This document shows, piece by piece, positions 1 to 13,900 of a DNA stretch of 64,000 nt. This DNA is from Setophaga petechia (lineage: Eukaryota > Chordata > Aves > Passeriformes > Parulidae). Positions within the stretch are counted from its first letter, which is position 1; the number at the start of each line of letters is the position of its first letter. The stretch lies in contig JANCRA010000003.1 in the NCBI GenBank assembly GCA_024362935.1, positions 3,400,001 to 3,464,000 of the forward strand, read 5' to 3'. Below the pieces are notes generated by a model. The model did no database searches. It saw nothing but the letters and a program-made list of their open reading frames with translations, and was not told where the DNA came from. The position numbers were made by a program, and so were the translations under genes.

Positions 1-583
1 AATAAACAAAAAAAGGTTTCTCCTGTCTGTAGCCTTCCTGCCTGCCACAGTGCTTTTCACCCCACAAGAGAAAGCACATTTATTTTGGTGTTATTATTTT
101 GATGCAATAAGCAACTCAGTAGTCCTTTTGCCACACTTCTTAAATTTTAGATTCCACTTTTGACTTTGACTAAAAGCCTATAATCCTACACACAATTTCC
201 CAACTGCTAAATTCACAGTTGCCACTTATAAATTTGATGTGAACATTGAGTAATTTTGTAGGTAATGCTTATGGAAATTATTAGCCAGTGGCACATACAC
301 AGGCTGTTGTCAGTGTCAACTTTGATCCTGCTACTTTGTATTCCCCATTTAATATGAATTTCAGAGCTGAAAAAGCAAGGAAGCAGCCCACCTGGAACAG
401 ACACAAAGCAGGTTACAATCTCCTCTTCCTTTTCACCTGCTGAGGCCATGCATGTATTTTTGTTGTTGTTGTTATCATCACAAATACTAGTGGTATTCAT
501 CATGTTTTTATGGCTCTCATCACACCCTAAGTCATTTACTACTTTCTGTCAAATCTCCCTCAACAGGACAACAGAAGTCCCCA

Positions 584-584
584 C

Positions 585-616
<32 letters not shown>

Positions 617-735
617 ACAAAAAAACCCCACCAAAACAACAAACAAAAAACCTTAAAAATCAAAACAAAAAAAAAAAAAAAGCCAAGAACGACAACAAAA
701 AAAAAAAAAAAAAACCCCAAAACAAAACAAAGGCA
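584..735. repeat. A-rich simple repeat
   Basis: Several poly-A runs of 15-25 bases broken by short cac, ccc and aac interruptions. It resembles a decayed poly-A or A-rich microsatellite. It creates Lys-rich and Phe-rich spurious ORFs on the two strands. No retroelement body is recognisable on either side. Confidence 0.9.
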
Positions 736-1930
736 GCAAGTATTACAATGTATACAAATGTTCTACATCCACTTTATTCTCCAAGTCCCCAGGTTCTGTA
801 AATACCACAAATCAGTGTCAACAAACAGCACATCAGCTCCTATGGGCTTTTGATGACCTATCTGCAATAGCTCACTAGTGCTCTGGCTTGGGGATTTGTT
901 TTTATGGACTTGGGAATGTTTTGCAACACATCAACCCATCATGCAGAAATTTAATTGCACCACACTGCAAGAGTCCTAAAATTGCAACCTCTCTTTTTAA
1001 AAAGCATTTTTAAATCTCCAAACAAATGTCTTTAATCTTCTAAAGATCTAGAAAGACTGTGGCAAGAAAACTTCGTTTTTATAGTTCAGTATTTCTCAGA
1101 GATGAGCTCTTAGTGTTAGCTGAGATAATTATCAGAGAGATTATGCAGATCTTATTATCAAAAGGTTTGTTTGCTCTCTTGTTACATAATTGCTTAGTGT
1201 TTGCATGGTGCTCAGGAAATAGAAAGCACCAGAGAAATACCACGAGTTATTGATTTAATAGAAAAATAATTCTCCAAATGGTATGAATATTTAGAATATT
1301 TTGAAGATTTCTGGTTATCTGTAGAGCCCCTCAGTGAGGTAACCATGAAATGAGAGTTGTGCCTTACCAATCCTGATTTTGGACTATTTCAGAAAAGCTG
1401 TGAAACAGCAGGAAGCAGAAAAAAAGGTGCAATACATTGTCTCATCATTTCCTTCACTTCCAGCTTTGCTGGTGACAAAGGCCACCACATTCAGAAGATA
1501 AAATCAGGATTTATATCTCAAAGCAGTGGTATAAAGTAAACAATCAATTTATGAAATCACTAAATGTTTCAAGAATTGGATAAGACCACATCAAACAATT
1601 GCAGGCTTGTGTAAGTTTATAAGCAAAACACAGACTACCCGAATTCAAATACACTTTGTAACTTTTAACCAAATTCTAGCAAAGACCTTACAAACATGAT
1701 AAAAGCCATCTTTGAAGTGCAAAGATGAGGCTCCAAGTATAAACTTGCCATTGGGCACACTTATGTACTTATGTACCCAGACTACGTAGCCTTGCCAGCA
1801 ATTTAAAGGGAACAGCAACTACGTAATTTCAATACTTGTCTTCAAGAATTCCAAGTTCATTTCATTATTACTTAGGTAGCACAGGTGTCTTTAGGATGTC
1901 AAGAAAGCTTAAAGCAAGTGCTCTATACAA

Positions 1931-2180
1931 GAATCACACACAGAATAATGAGGTTGGAAGAGACCTCTAAGATCATCGAGTCCAACCTACGCCCTAACAC
2001 CTCAACTAGGCTATAGCACCACGTGCCATGTCCAATCTTTTTTTAAACACCTCCAGAGATGGTGATTCTACCACCTCCCTGGGAAGAGCATTCCAGTACT
2101 TTATTATTCTTTCAGTGATTTTTTTTTCCTAATATCCAACCTATACCTTCCCTGATGCAGCTTGAGACTGTGTCCTCTAC
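1931..2180 (-). mobile_element. CR1 LINE 3' fragment
   Basis: It contains the signature gaggttggaagagacctcta, then atcatcgagtccaacc, and later a block like the CR1 phrase for 'cctccagagatggtgattc', ending near cttgagactgtgtcctct. The 3' end of CR1 is at the left, so the element lies on the minus strand. It is 5'-truncated as is usual for CR1 and ends about 48 bases from the exon 7 donor. Confidence 0.88.
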
Positions 2181-2222
2181 AAGCACGGTACCGGCCACAG
2201 AACACAAGAAAATCAGATTTTA

Positions 2223-2717
<495 letters not shown>

Positions 2718-5046
2718 CTATACAGCAATTCCTGCATCTGCTTAAAATCTTTCTATGTAATTTTTCAGGCCTCGGATAACAGAATACAAGATCAAACCTT
2801 CCTGTCCCTCCAGTGCTTTTGTCCTCATCAGGATAAATTGAGTTTGGCACTCACTAGGTGGATAAATTACTTTGTTCAAACTCGGTCTTTCAAAGCAACA
2901 GAAGGGCTCTGTAGAATCCAAAGTGGAAACAGCAAGTTTATTACAAAAAGAGTGGTTCAATGCTTCACCAGTTTGAAGTAAATTGGAGACTCTTTTGACC
3001 CCAAAAAAGATAAAAGGAGGTGGAAGAGGAGTCACAGATGCAACTATACCAACCCTGTGGAGCCTTCCTGAAGTTTCCCAGAGAACAGCCTTCTATTAAA
3101 TCCAAGCAGAGGATTTTTATTCTGGCCAAAATGGAGGCACACCTACTTTAAGAACCCTCAACATTAAGAGATGCTCAAGAGAAACATCAGAATGTAATCA
3201 CAGTGGGAAACTCAGAGAAATCTGTCTATTGCTACTCTCACCCATGAAACAGGAGCTGAGTAACTTCCTCCAGTACAAGACTCTCCACCTCTTATCATCC
3301 TTCAAACATAACCCTGGATATTTTGTTATTTACAAGAAGCCTCACTGACTGAACATGGAATTAAACAACTGTGGGCACATCACCTTCCTGAGCAAGGGAA
3401 ACACAGACCACAAGGCACATGCCTTTGCATACAGGGTTAATTTCCTTTCCAATCAACAGATATTTTCCTAAAGCAAGTATTGATGCAGTGTTGTTGTTTT
3501 TTCCTGTCACGCAAGATAGATGACATACAAATAAATGGAAATACAAATATTTAGGGAATAAGAGCACAAGGACCATCAGAAAGTTAATAGAAACATCTGA
3601 GAAGGGATGAGAAATGTGTATGTCCTTCTCAATGCACAAATGGTTTGGGAGTTTAGAGATGCACAAAGAGAACGAAAATATGTTCTTGATCTACTGCAAT
3701 CCCATGATATAACTAACTTGTGCATTAAATTAACTAGTGGCTCAAAATAGAAGGTTTGTAAAGGAAGGTTTCTAATGTAAAACATTCAGAAGCTGAAGAC
3801 ATTTAATTTAAAGTAGAAATTAAGACATAGAAAGCAATGAGGCAAACATTCCTCGTTACTGTGCCAAGATTAAATTGCCCTTTTCTATGCATCATTATCA
3901 AATCAGTCTAGTCAAAACACTGGCTAATTATATTATCAAACAGTAAAAGACTGGAGTTTCTGGAGTTTTCCATACCAGAAAAACATTTGTCTCTTTTGCA
4001 CCTCTGTTTCTCCTTCTTTTGCACCTTCCCTCCCTTTTCCCAGCATTTGAAGGGTAACATACATCTGATATTTCTAGATGTAATCTGTTTGGCACAGTTC
4101 TTGTATGCTTTTCAAATCCTGTTGGAATGTGTTTCAGATCCCCAAATCCTTAATAAATTGAAGCTCTATATTTGCATTCAAGCTCTCATGATGACTAATA
4201 CCAGAGAGGGAAGTGGAATTTTCCCATTTTGATTTCTGCATTTTGCATTTACACAAGACAGAGATCAGAGTATCATCCTTATTTCCATCTAAATGTATAT
4301 CTACTTATTTGCCTTAGGATTTATGACTGGGAGACACTCTGAGCAACCAACTTTTCCAATAAACTGGGAAGTCCCTTCCAATATTCTTGACACAATGGAC
4401 TGTGTTCAATGGACTACTGAATGAGGGTCCAACACCACAATATCTACATTAAAAAAAAAAACAAAAAAAACTTCAGACTACTTCAGACTAGTTTCATAAT
4501 TATTCTGAAAATAGTCAGTATTTTACTGAGTTAACCTTGACTTTGAAAGCTTACAACTTTCAAGAGAGGGAGAGACAGCATGGTGTTTTTCTCTTAGGAC
4601 ACAATCCTGTTGCATTGGTCAAACAGAGACACATTAATTCTGTTTTTATTAAAATGTCACTGTTCATTTCCAGGATTAAGACTAGGGAAGGAGTTAAAAA
4701 CCTGGAATTCAAACCTGGGGGGCCCTTTTTTACACCCAGTAGTTTAAGATTGTCCCAGAGCACAGCTTACACTGCACTTTTTACTGCCCAAACAACCCTT
4801 GAACAGAAGAGTTTGCAGACTGACCTCACCTCCATCCCCTGCCCACACTTAATCTTCTCTAAGTTACGTGGACAATTTAGCAGTCATACAAATAATAAAA
4901 AAATACAGCATTTATTTCAAAGTCTGGGAGAAAGTTTTGTCTTTTTCTTTTTCCCTAAGCACAGGTAACAATCACATCTCTTATGTATAAACAAAGATAA
5001 ATACTTCATTTTAGCTGACACTGAAATGTATTATTTCCAAATAGCA

Positions 5047-5085
5047 ATTCATTTAATTTAACAATTAAATGAATGTAATTGTTAA
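5047..5085. repeat. Two overlapping perfect inverted repeats
   Basis: attcatttaatt (5047-5058) pairs perfectly with aattaaatgaat (5063-5074) around a 4-base loop. The overlapping ttaacaatta (5058-5067) pairs perfectly with taattgttaa (5076-5085). The two hairpins share bases, so only one can form at a time. AT-rich composition makes chance possible. Confidence 0.7.
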
Positions 5086-5280
5086 AAGTTTCACTGTAAA
5101 TCTTAAAGCCTCTTCAGTTTGACCCCTTAATTAAGGCCAAAAAACAAACATATTGAACATTGACATTTTATTCTAATCTTCCAAAATAGGAAGACAATAT
5201 TGGAAGCTTCAAAAGCCTCTTCCATAAAGCACTTTATAGGAAACAGCAACTAAACAAATGCTAAATGAACATGTGATATA

Positions 5281-5385
5281 TCAGTTATAGAGTACATATG
5301 TGTCAGTTATAGAGTACATATGTGTGTGTGTGTGTACATGTATATATATATACATACATATATATGTGTATATAGATATATAAAA
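5281..5385. repeat. (TG)n/(TA)n microsatellite with duplicated flank
   Basis: The phrase tcagttatagagtacatatg occurs twice in tandem at the left end, with period 22. It is followed by TG dinucleotides and then alternating TA/CATA units. This is a compound simple repeat in intron 6. Confidence 0.85.
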
Positions 5386-7904
5386 ATTGCATATGCGCTA
5401 ACTACTGTTGGGTCAAGCTGGTACCTTCATATTTACAAAATCACCAACAATTAATACACAATTGTTAATATGCAAAGCTCTGCCTCAGACTCATCAGCAT
5501 CTTTGACAGAAGTTATGTGAAAGACTTAACTGCCTTGAATTACGTTTGGGCAATTAAGAAATTCAGTTTTCTAAACTCAATTGATTGCAGGTTGCCTTTA
5601 ATTTCATTTTTCTTTTAACTGTATTTATGCTCCATAATGAATACTTTGGAAATCCTCCTACTCCAGGATGAGCATCTGCTTTGACAGAAGTAACTTCAGC
5701 ATTCAAGGAATAGAGAGGTGATTAGAAATTGTGAATGGGCCATGTAATCCAGTTTGGATTTATTTATTGTGTGAATAAAGCACATGTTGGATCCTGGAGA
5801 TCCAACCTTCTGGGAGGAGCATTTGTGACTCCATTGCCATTTCAACTGGGCCAACTGTCTGTAACAGCTGCTGGGCTGTGTTCTCTAATTGAGAATATCT
5901 CCTTATGTTATCAACCATCCAATCCAGCCCCTTGGGGTTTTGGCTAATGTATTTTATCACCTCCTAATCAGATGAGGACACTCAGCCTGCTCATCATCAA
6001 TCATCTCAGCTGCAGAAATCCTTCCACTGAAAAACCACCTACTCCAAAACTGCGTTTTGGGTGTCAAGTTTGGAACCAAATTCCCATCTGACACAGATCA
6101 TCCATTTAACTATTCCAAATGTGAGTCACAGGAGTCCTTCCCAGGGATTTCTAGGGCCACTGGATCAGGAGAGGACAAGAGCAGTGACTCTGAGCCAGCC
6201 ATTTTTGTACCCCCATTTCAATTCAGGAGACAGCTGAAGCTCTACAAAAGATGTAGACTCTGTCGAATTTATCCAGAAAGATATTTTTGAGGGATGGATG
6301 TTTACCTTTGGAATTAACTGAGACATTCATGATTAAACAAAGCCCAGGTTGCTTGACACAAGCACCTTGCAAAGTCTGTGTTCTCAAATCCTCTTGATAC
6401 ACTGAGAAGGGAAATTAATAGTGGAGTCACAACTGATAACAGCGCTCAGTCTGACATGCAGAGGGACCAATCCTTCCTTTTAAACTACCTGACTCTTGCC
6501 ATTTCAGACCCTAGATGTTACCACACTGTCAAACTGCTGTCCTCCAGAATGAAAGAAGTGTCTAAGCTGTGTGTCTGCATCCAGCTGAACTTTTCCAGAC
6601 ACAGCACTGAGACAGATGTTTCCCAAAATTGCTATGCACGGCGTGGGAACAGATCTCTGCACCTCCAGCAAGAACAGGGAGCAAAGTTCTCTTGCACTTA
6701 ATGAATCCCTGATAAGCCAGGCAGCAGGAAGGATGAAGCTGATAAAGTTGTGTTATACAGGGGTCAAGAGCCAAACATGCAAGAGGATGAAGGGAACACT
6801 GTCACCAAAGGAAAAGGAAGGTTAACAGGGGCAGGAAATCATCTGAGTCCAAAATGACTCTACCTAAAACCTCCTAAACCAGGGAAAAGAGAGTGGAGTC
6901 TGTTCTACACTGAAGCAGCAGCAGAATAGCAGAGTGGCATGCTTGTAAAATCTGAAAAAAAATGGCTGGTTACTTGCTAATCTAATTAATCTTTTCTGAA
7001 GTTGGAAATTATTGTGTAAATTATTTTTTTAAATTAAAATAAAAAACAAAAACAGCCATTAGTTTCAACCATCTAAATATACAAAATTCTGCTTAAACCT
7101 CAAAATTAAATCCCAGTATAATGGAATGCTAAATCATGCATATCTTTTTCTTTCTACTAGGGAACAATGTGTTTTTAACTCTAGGCACTTTTTCAATTAG
7201 ATTTCACTCCATGATTATTTATTTATTTGTTGTTAGCTGTGGGTACACACGCAATGACAACAACAAAAAGAAACTAAATACGCATTTTAAATGTGTTCTA
7301 AAACTGAAATACTCTGAGCTTTGAAAATGGGGATCAGTACTGCATCATTTAATAGAAAGCACTGTCTCAGAAAAGGTTAGAGGAAAAAACAACAACTTTT
7401 CACTCAATTTTAATGTTCAGCACACTGGCTTTGAAGAATTTATGGGGTGGCCAAGAACCAGAGCTATGAAATGTTGGTAGGATGTGTTGCAAAAGCAGTG
7501 AAAGGGCGATTGCACCATATACAGATGTTAAACTAAATTTAAGCTTGTATCTTTATGCTGGACACAAGCAACTACAGCAAAACCTCCATCAAAGTGATCA
7601 AATCCTCAGTGGATTTTGCAGCCAGGGCTCACCTCTGTGCAAGAGCAAAATGGTTTTGTGTGGCCACAGCATGGACTGAGCTCCAAGCACCCTCTGGATC
7701 CCACAGAATGCTGCAAACTGATGGCCAACCACCCTGTCCCTGTGAGCAGCCCATCCTTCCTCCCTGGAGAGGAGGAGTGGGGCATGTCAGGGGAGTGATT
7801 CACCCCATCCACCTCTGCCAGATGGGGAGGGGATGAATCACCTGCCTCCGCTGCCACTGAGCACACAGGAGCTGAGGGCTACCACGGACACAGCTGCTGT
7901 GAGG

Positions 7905-7958
7905 AGAAATCAAACCCACCCCCAGAAACCCAGAAATCAAACCCACCCCCAGAAACCC
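7905..7958. repeat. Perfect 27-bp tandem duplication
   Basis: Two identical, adjacent 27-base units beginning agaaatcaaacccaccccca. The absence of differences suggests a recent duplication in intron 6. No coding role is apparent, although both copies lie within short spurious ORFs. Confidence 0.9.
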
Positions 7959-10900
7959 AGAGAGCTGGATCTGCACACAACCCAATCTGTGCTGTGCACC
8001 AGAGAAACAGAAAATACAGAGCACTGCCTCCCAAGGTGAGACTGATCCTGCTCCAGAGGAGCTTGGGGAATAAATGCTATTAATAACAGGAGGCTGAGAG
8101 TCTCTGCAGATGCAGCAGCATGCTCATTTCTTCATTTAACAGCCAATTACTCCACATAATGTGATGCTACACTACCTACGGTTCTGGCAGGGCTTTGCAC
8201 AAGTCCCCATTGGCTTGAGGAAGGAATTGAATCAGTTCATTAAAAAGTGAACAATCACAAAGTAAACTGGACTGGGGTTCTTGCTCTCAAAAGGGCAAGA
8301 GCTGGTAAATCATAAATATTGAACAAGAGATAGGAAAAAGTGAAGACAGGTGGACTATGAGAGGTTAAAGAGTCAGCTGGAATGTCCTTACATCAAAAGG
8401 TACAAAAGGCTGTAACTCAAAGACATGGAAAAACTTGTAAAGCTGAGCATCAGTTATAAATGAGTAAATAATCACCCAGAGGAAGAAAACAAACAGAGAA
8501 CTGACAATATATACAAAATAAAAACTGATGAACAGAAAACTACACCTTCGAGAGGAATTGAAGTAAGAATTGCCAAATGCCAGGTTGAACTACTTTTCCT
8601 TCCAAAGAATACTAAAACAAATACCCAAAGATCCTTCAAATTCAAAACTGAAAAAAAAAAAAAACCAAGAAAAAAACAAAAACAAACCAAAAAACCCTAA
8701 AGTGATCAGGCTGCAATGAAGTAAAAATAAGCCAGGCTTGGACTAAAAATTAAATGAATCCTGAGTATTAGTTTCCAAAAATTATGTTGCTATTTCCCAT
8801 AAAATCAAGTGCATCAAGAAGGAAATAAACAGATACGTTACCTGAACAAATGTTAAGGGAAAGAGTAATTAGAAACTTTGAGATAAATCAAAATGCAATC
8901 AGTGGAGCAGTAGGTTAGCTGAGCTCAGGCTAGCTGGGATCTATCCAAGGCTTCCTGACAGCTTTCTCTGATAACACAAACCATTTTCTAAATATAAGAA
9001 AGTAACATACGAGGTGAAATTATTATGAAACACAGGGAAAACAGGGACCACCACTGGGATACCAGGGTGACTGAAGAACTTTTGGACAGGGTGGAAAAAT
9101 GGAAATCCTAAAAGGGGCCTCTAGCTTGGGTTACAAGTGGTGACTCCTAGTGATTTTTCTGGCTTCTTAGTGACATAAACAGAAATAGTATATGGTCACA
9201 GAATCTGCTAATGGCACACTATCAGGAACAGAGAATAACCATGTGGGAATAAAGGAAAATGTAACAAAACTTGACAATATAGAGTCCTAAGGCATCCATT
9301 ACAGCACAAATTAACAAAAATGTCTACAACTACAAGGGTCTTTAACTGAAGATTACTGAGAAAAGCAAATATTTGGGTATATGGGTTAATCCCACATACC
9401 CATCCAACATGAGTCAGAGCAATCAGTGAGCTGCACCCACAGAGAGGCTAATCCAGCTCCAGGACACATCAGCTGAAAGTTTCCACCATCAACAGGAAAA
9501 GCCAAACCCCAGTTGCAAAGTGAAGGTGAATTCTCCACCTGGAGTAATCTGTAAATTCTGCCCTAAAGAGATGTATTTGAACTTCACTTTCTGCAGAGAG
9601 AGGCAGCTGGAACAGCCACAAAAATGCTCATAAAATTTCCTAAATGAGTTGTCTAGACAAGATCAGTTTGCCTAAACTAAGGAAAGGAAAATAGGGGTGT
9701 TTATGCAGGGGAGGGATGACTCTTCTTTCTAAGCACATCGAGGAGACAAACATGAGGGAGGGAAAAGAAATATTTAACTAAGGAGCTTGGCACAGGGAGG
9801 AATGCACAGACTGCAAATTAAGGGAGATTTATTAAGACAACATGAGGAAAGGTGGATTTTGACCAGTTGATAGGATGGGTGATACAATGAACCTGCTCAC
9901 CAAAGCTGATGACTCAGAGACTCAAAAGGACCCCACGAGTTTCACACCTTTTTTTTTGTTCTGCTTTAGCTTTTATCCTTTGAAAAATCAAAGTGAAGCA
10001 AATACAGTCTCAAGGGGGGATATGTTTCACCCCAGCCCAAATCAGACCACAGAGGAATTTGCATCTGAGCTATCACAGCAGTGTCACTACAATCAAGGGT
10101 CAGAAATGGAAGTTTTAGGGCAGAATGACTCCTCAGACCTACACTGGAGGTGCATCTTAGAACATGAGGAGCCCTGCCCCAAATGTTCCTGTACCTCCTT
10201 GTGGACAATGCCTGACCCCATGTTTCATCAAGTGAATCCCATGCTTAGCACATTTTGAAACACAGTCCAAATACTTTCCTTAAAGATGCATGGGCAAAAT
10301 TTCCCTTACCTTTCTCTCACCAGAAGTAAAAAAACAAAAACAAAAAATCTCTGAAATAAATCACATAACTGATTCTGTGAATTCTGTAATTAAAGTATTG
10401 AAGCAGTGAAAGAGGCAGGATTTTTGTAAACCTTGGGCAATCTCCACCAAACAGTTGTTCCACGATGTAAGAGGAAACAAAGCACTTACAGATTTTGGGA
10501 ATGACTGAAAGGGTGAGCCCTGCCAACACCAGCAGGTGAGCCTGCAGGCACACAACCAAAAACTTCTATTCTGTGCAGAGCAGGAGGAGTATCCTGGAGG
10601 AGGTAAAAGCTCTTTGAAATGCAACCAGCAAATCATTCCCAAAAGAAATTTTTGAGCTTAGCTACTTAAATAGAGCTTAGCTCCAAAATCCCTGGTTAGC
10701 TCCTTAATTCTGCTTTACTGGAGTTAATGTTAAAATAAATCTTCTAACTTGTATCAGAAATCTTTATTTCTTGGTAAACAGTTAATATAATAAAGCTGCA
10801 GAGCTATAGAGCTACATGTCAAAATATGCAAATGACAAAAAACAAAACAAAACAAAAACCAGCGACATTTCTGATTTATCACCACTTAAAAAGCAGAATT

Positions 10901-13900
10901 TAGAGTTGTATTCAATTATGTAGATACACACAGTAGTAAAGGGCTTTACTTCTGCACCAGCTACCTAGATCCCAGGTCCAGATATAAGTAGAGCCCAGTT
11001 AATACTTGACCCTGCACCACTGGAAGCAATGGGAGTAGTGACTACAGTGAGCAAAAATTTCAGTCCTTACAGCAAAATGTAAGCAAGCAGGTTTCTTACT
11101 GCATTTTCCAAAAGTACCACTAAATTTATTGCTTGGGATTTATCTTCTGGTTTTTTACCAGGGGCATGGAGAAACTTTTCTATTTTTTTTCCTCTAACAC
11201 AAATGTCAATAAGCTGTAATGCTATAAATATAATTCCAGTGAACTGTTTATGGCACAACCATACAGTGCAGCACATGACAAACAGTAAATAACTGAGGTT
11301 ATAAAGAGAAGGGTGATTGCAAAATATTTCTTCTAGATGCAAGATAAGAGGGATGTGGCATCTTGCACTACTAAATTTGTTAGTGCATCAGTGTGCCCAA
11401 AAAAAAGGGAAAAAAAGACAGTATCATGAAATATGTTCATTTTCACTCACATAGGGAAGGTGGACAAAGGACAAAATAGGAATTTGTGCTATTCCCATCA
11501 GCATCACTTCAGTGAGCATCTGATCAGATTGTTTCATTTCCTCATCTCCTTTGCAAGCCTTCCCTTCCTTTGTGAGCAATAGGGATCACACAGGACTCCA
11601 AGCTTCCCTTGAAAGTGCTCCACAAACAATTTCCTCTGCTGGACTCTGCATCAGCTTACACAGCTCTGACTAAAGATTTTATTTAAATGGCTTGTACCCA
11701 ACATCTGCTTCCCAGATAGACATACATCACATTAAAATAAAATATTTTTAAAATGGAATAAAAGAAGACCACTGGGACATCTATTTACGGTTCATACACC
11801 AGAACCCACATCAGAGAGGTGTAGAGGCTGTCAGGTCACCCACCACCCCCTGCCCCAGCTCTGCCTCAGCTCTTTCCTTTCTCAAGTTGCCTCTCACATC
11901 ATGGAGACTTTCAGGTGTCTCCACAGGGAAACCTGCAGACATATCCCAGACCTTGTACAGCATTAAAGTAGCTGGTTAATTAATTAAGAAAAAAAAATTA
12001 AAGCTGATTAATTAACTGGTGGCAGAACTTTAATAAAACCTTAGAATAAAAGCCAAAGAGATGCAATTCTGCAAGTCAGTGCAATGGGGTGACAGAGGTG
12101 ACTAAGTGAAAGGGGTGAAAATGGTTGAAATTCTACAAAATATATACCTGCAGTGGACACATTTATAACTTAATGCCATACCCATGCCACTGTATCATTC
12201 TACTGTGGGTTTTCACAACTACAACAATGAAAGCATTCTCCACATTTAATTGTCTTCTGAGTGCATAACAAGGGGGGAAATGCCAGGTCCCAGGGTTAGT
12301 GCTTCTGTCATTACTTGCTGGGAACGTGCATTGTAGTTTAACACTGGTTGCAGCCAGGATTTAGTTCTGGGAATTATTTTCTCCATGTCAGCCACCAAGA
12401 TTTAAGGAAGCTGGTTAGCCACAGGCTGTACTTCAGAGCCAGAGTCACACTCTTGAAAGACACCAATTTATCTTCACCTTGCATACACCACTCAGCCTGG
12501 TGCCCAAAAACTCTCCTTCAAATACCTCCCACAAAGGGAATGTTTGCAGTACAGCACTGCAGGTGTGAACATGGCTACACCAGCTTAATCAGCTTTTATT
12601 TGCTTTCAATTTACAGACATTGCAATTTTAGTTTCTGTTAATTGCAGTGATACAAAGAAGTTCCTGACAGTGCTGAAATAGATCGATAATAGCAATTAAA
12701 AGAAAATTACAATTACAAGGAGTCCGTGCTTTATGTGCCCTGCATAGATCACTAAATTTTAAAGGCCACTGGGTCATGTAGTCTTACATTATTAAACAAC
12801 AGGCACAGGACTTTGGTTTAGGTCATTTGAATTTCTCTGCTTTCATTTCCAGCCACTGGCTTGCAAAAATTAATTTCTGCAGAAAGGATGATCTTGTATA
12901 CAACTCATCTGAAAACCATCTGGACACCACCCTGACTTTGTGTCCCTTTCTTCACAGTACGTGATTTGTCATTTCAGGACCACGTTGCTGGCACAGAGGA
13001 GATCTAGCTTCTAGGTATTATTTCGTAACAAACTCAGAAATTCATGAATCTCAGTTAAAATTCCCAGAAAAAAAATCATATTTTTCAAAATAATAAGAGG
13101 CTTTTCAGCCGAGTTTAACCCTTCATTTGTGGAAGAATTTTCCATTTGGCCAAAAGCTTGTCCATCCATCTAGTTAGAGGAATATTTACGCAAAATAATT
13201 ACTTGCAGAGGCTCAAATGCACGTGAAGAACAGACCCAAACACCTGCCCAACATCCTGGTGAACTGGTATGTCAATCAATGTATTTGGTCCCAAAGGGAG
13301 ATTTTAGCATAGTTTGACCATACCTGATCAGCATCCTTGCATCCTGCAAATCTGCTGACAATTTCATCATAATATGAATTTGACAATTCTGACTTGTATG
13401 GAAAAAATGGTTAGATACAATTCTCTGGTGGCCCAGACTGAAAAAAGTTGGATATTTCTCTCTCTAATAGGCAGAACACATATAAAGGCTGAGTCTCAAG
13501 GTAACAAAATTCTCCAGCTTCAAAAGCAGGCAGTCGTGATTTTATAAATTTTATAAACTGGGGCATACAGATGTGGAAGAGTTGTTGCATGCAGCTCATT
13601 ACTCAGGGAAAAGAAAATTAAAAACACTACAAGCAACATGGAACTTCACAACAAAAAATCTAATTTCCAGTTTCTACACACTTCACGTCCTAATACCTAC
13701 AGGAACTTCATGGCACCAAAATCTTTGGATCCAAACATCATATTCCCCTTAAATCCAAAGTTTAGTGTCTTTTTTTTTTTTTTTTTGCATAATGTCCGAC
13801 AAGAGACAGGCAGACACTTTTAGACTAAATCTGAAGTTTCTGAGAACTCTTATACTAAAAAAAATCAGCCAAGTTTCAGAGACTCTTGAGCACACACTCT

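Noticed and set aside
448..801. Lys-rich plus-strand ORF
   Set aside because: Its coding potential comes from the A-rich tract; no start context or similarity.
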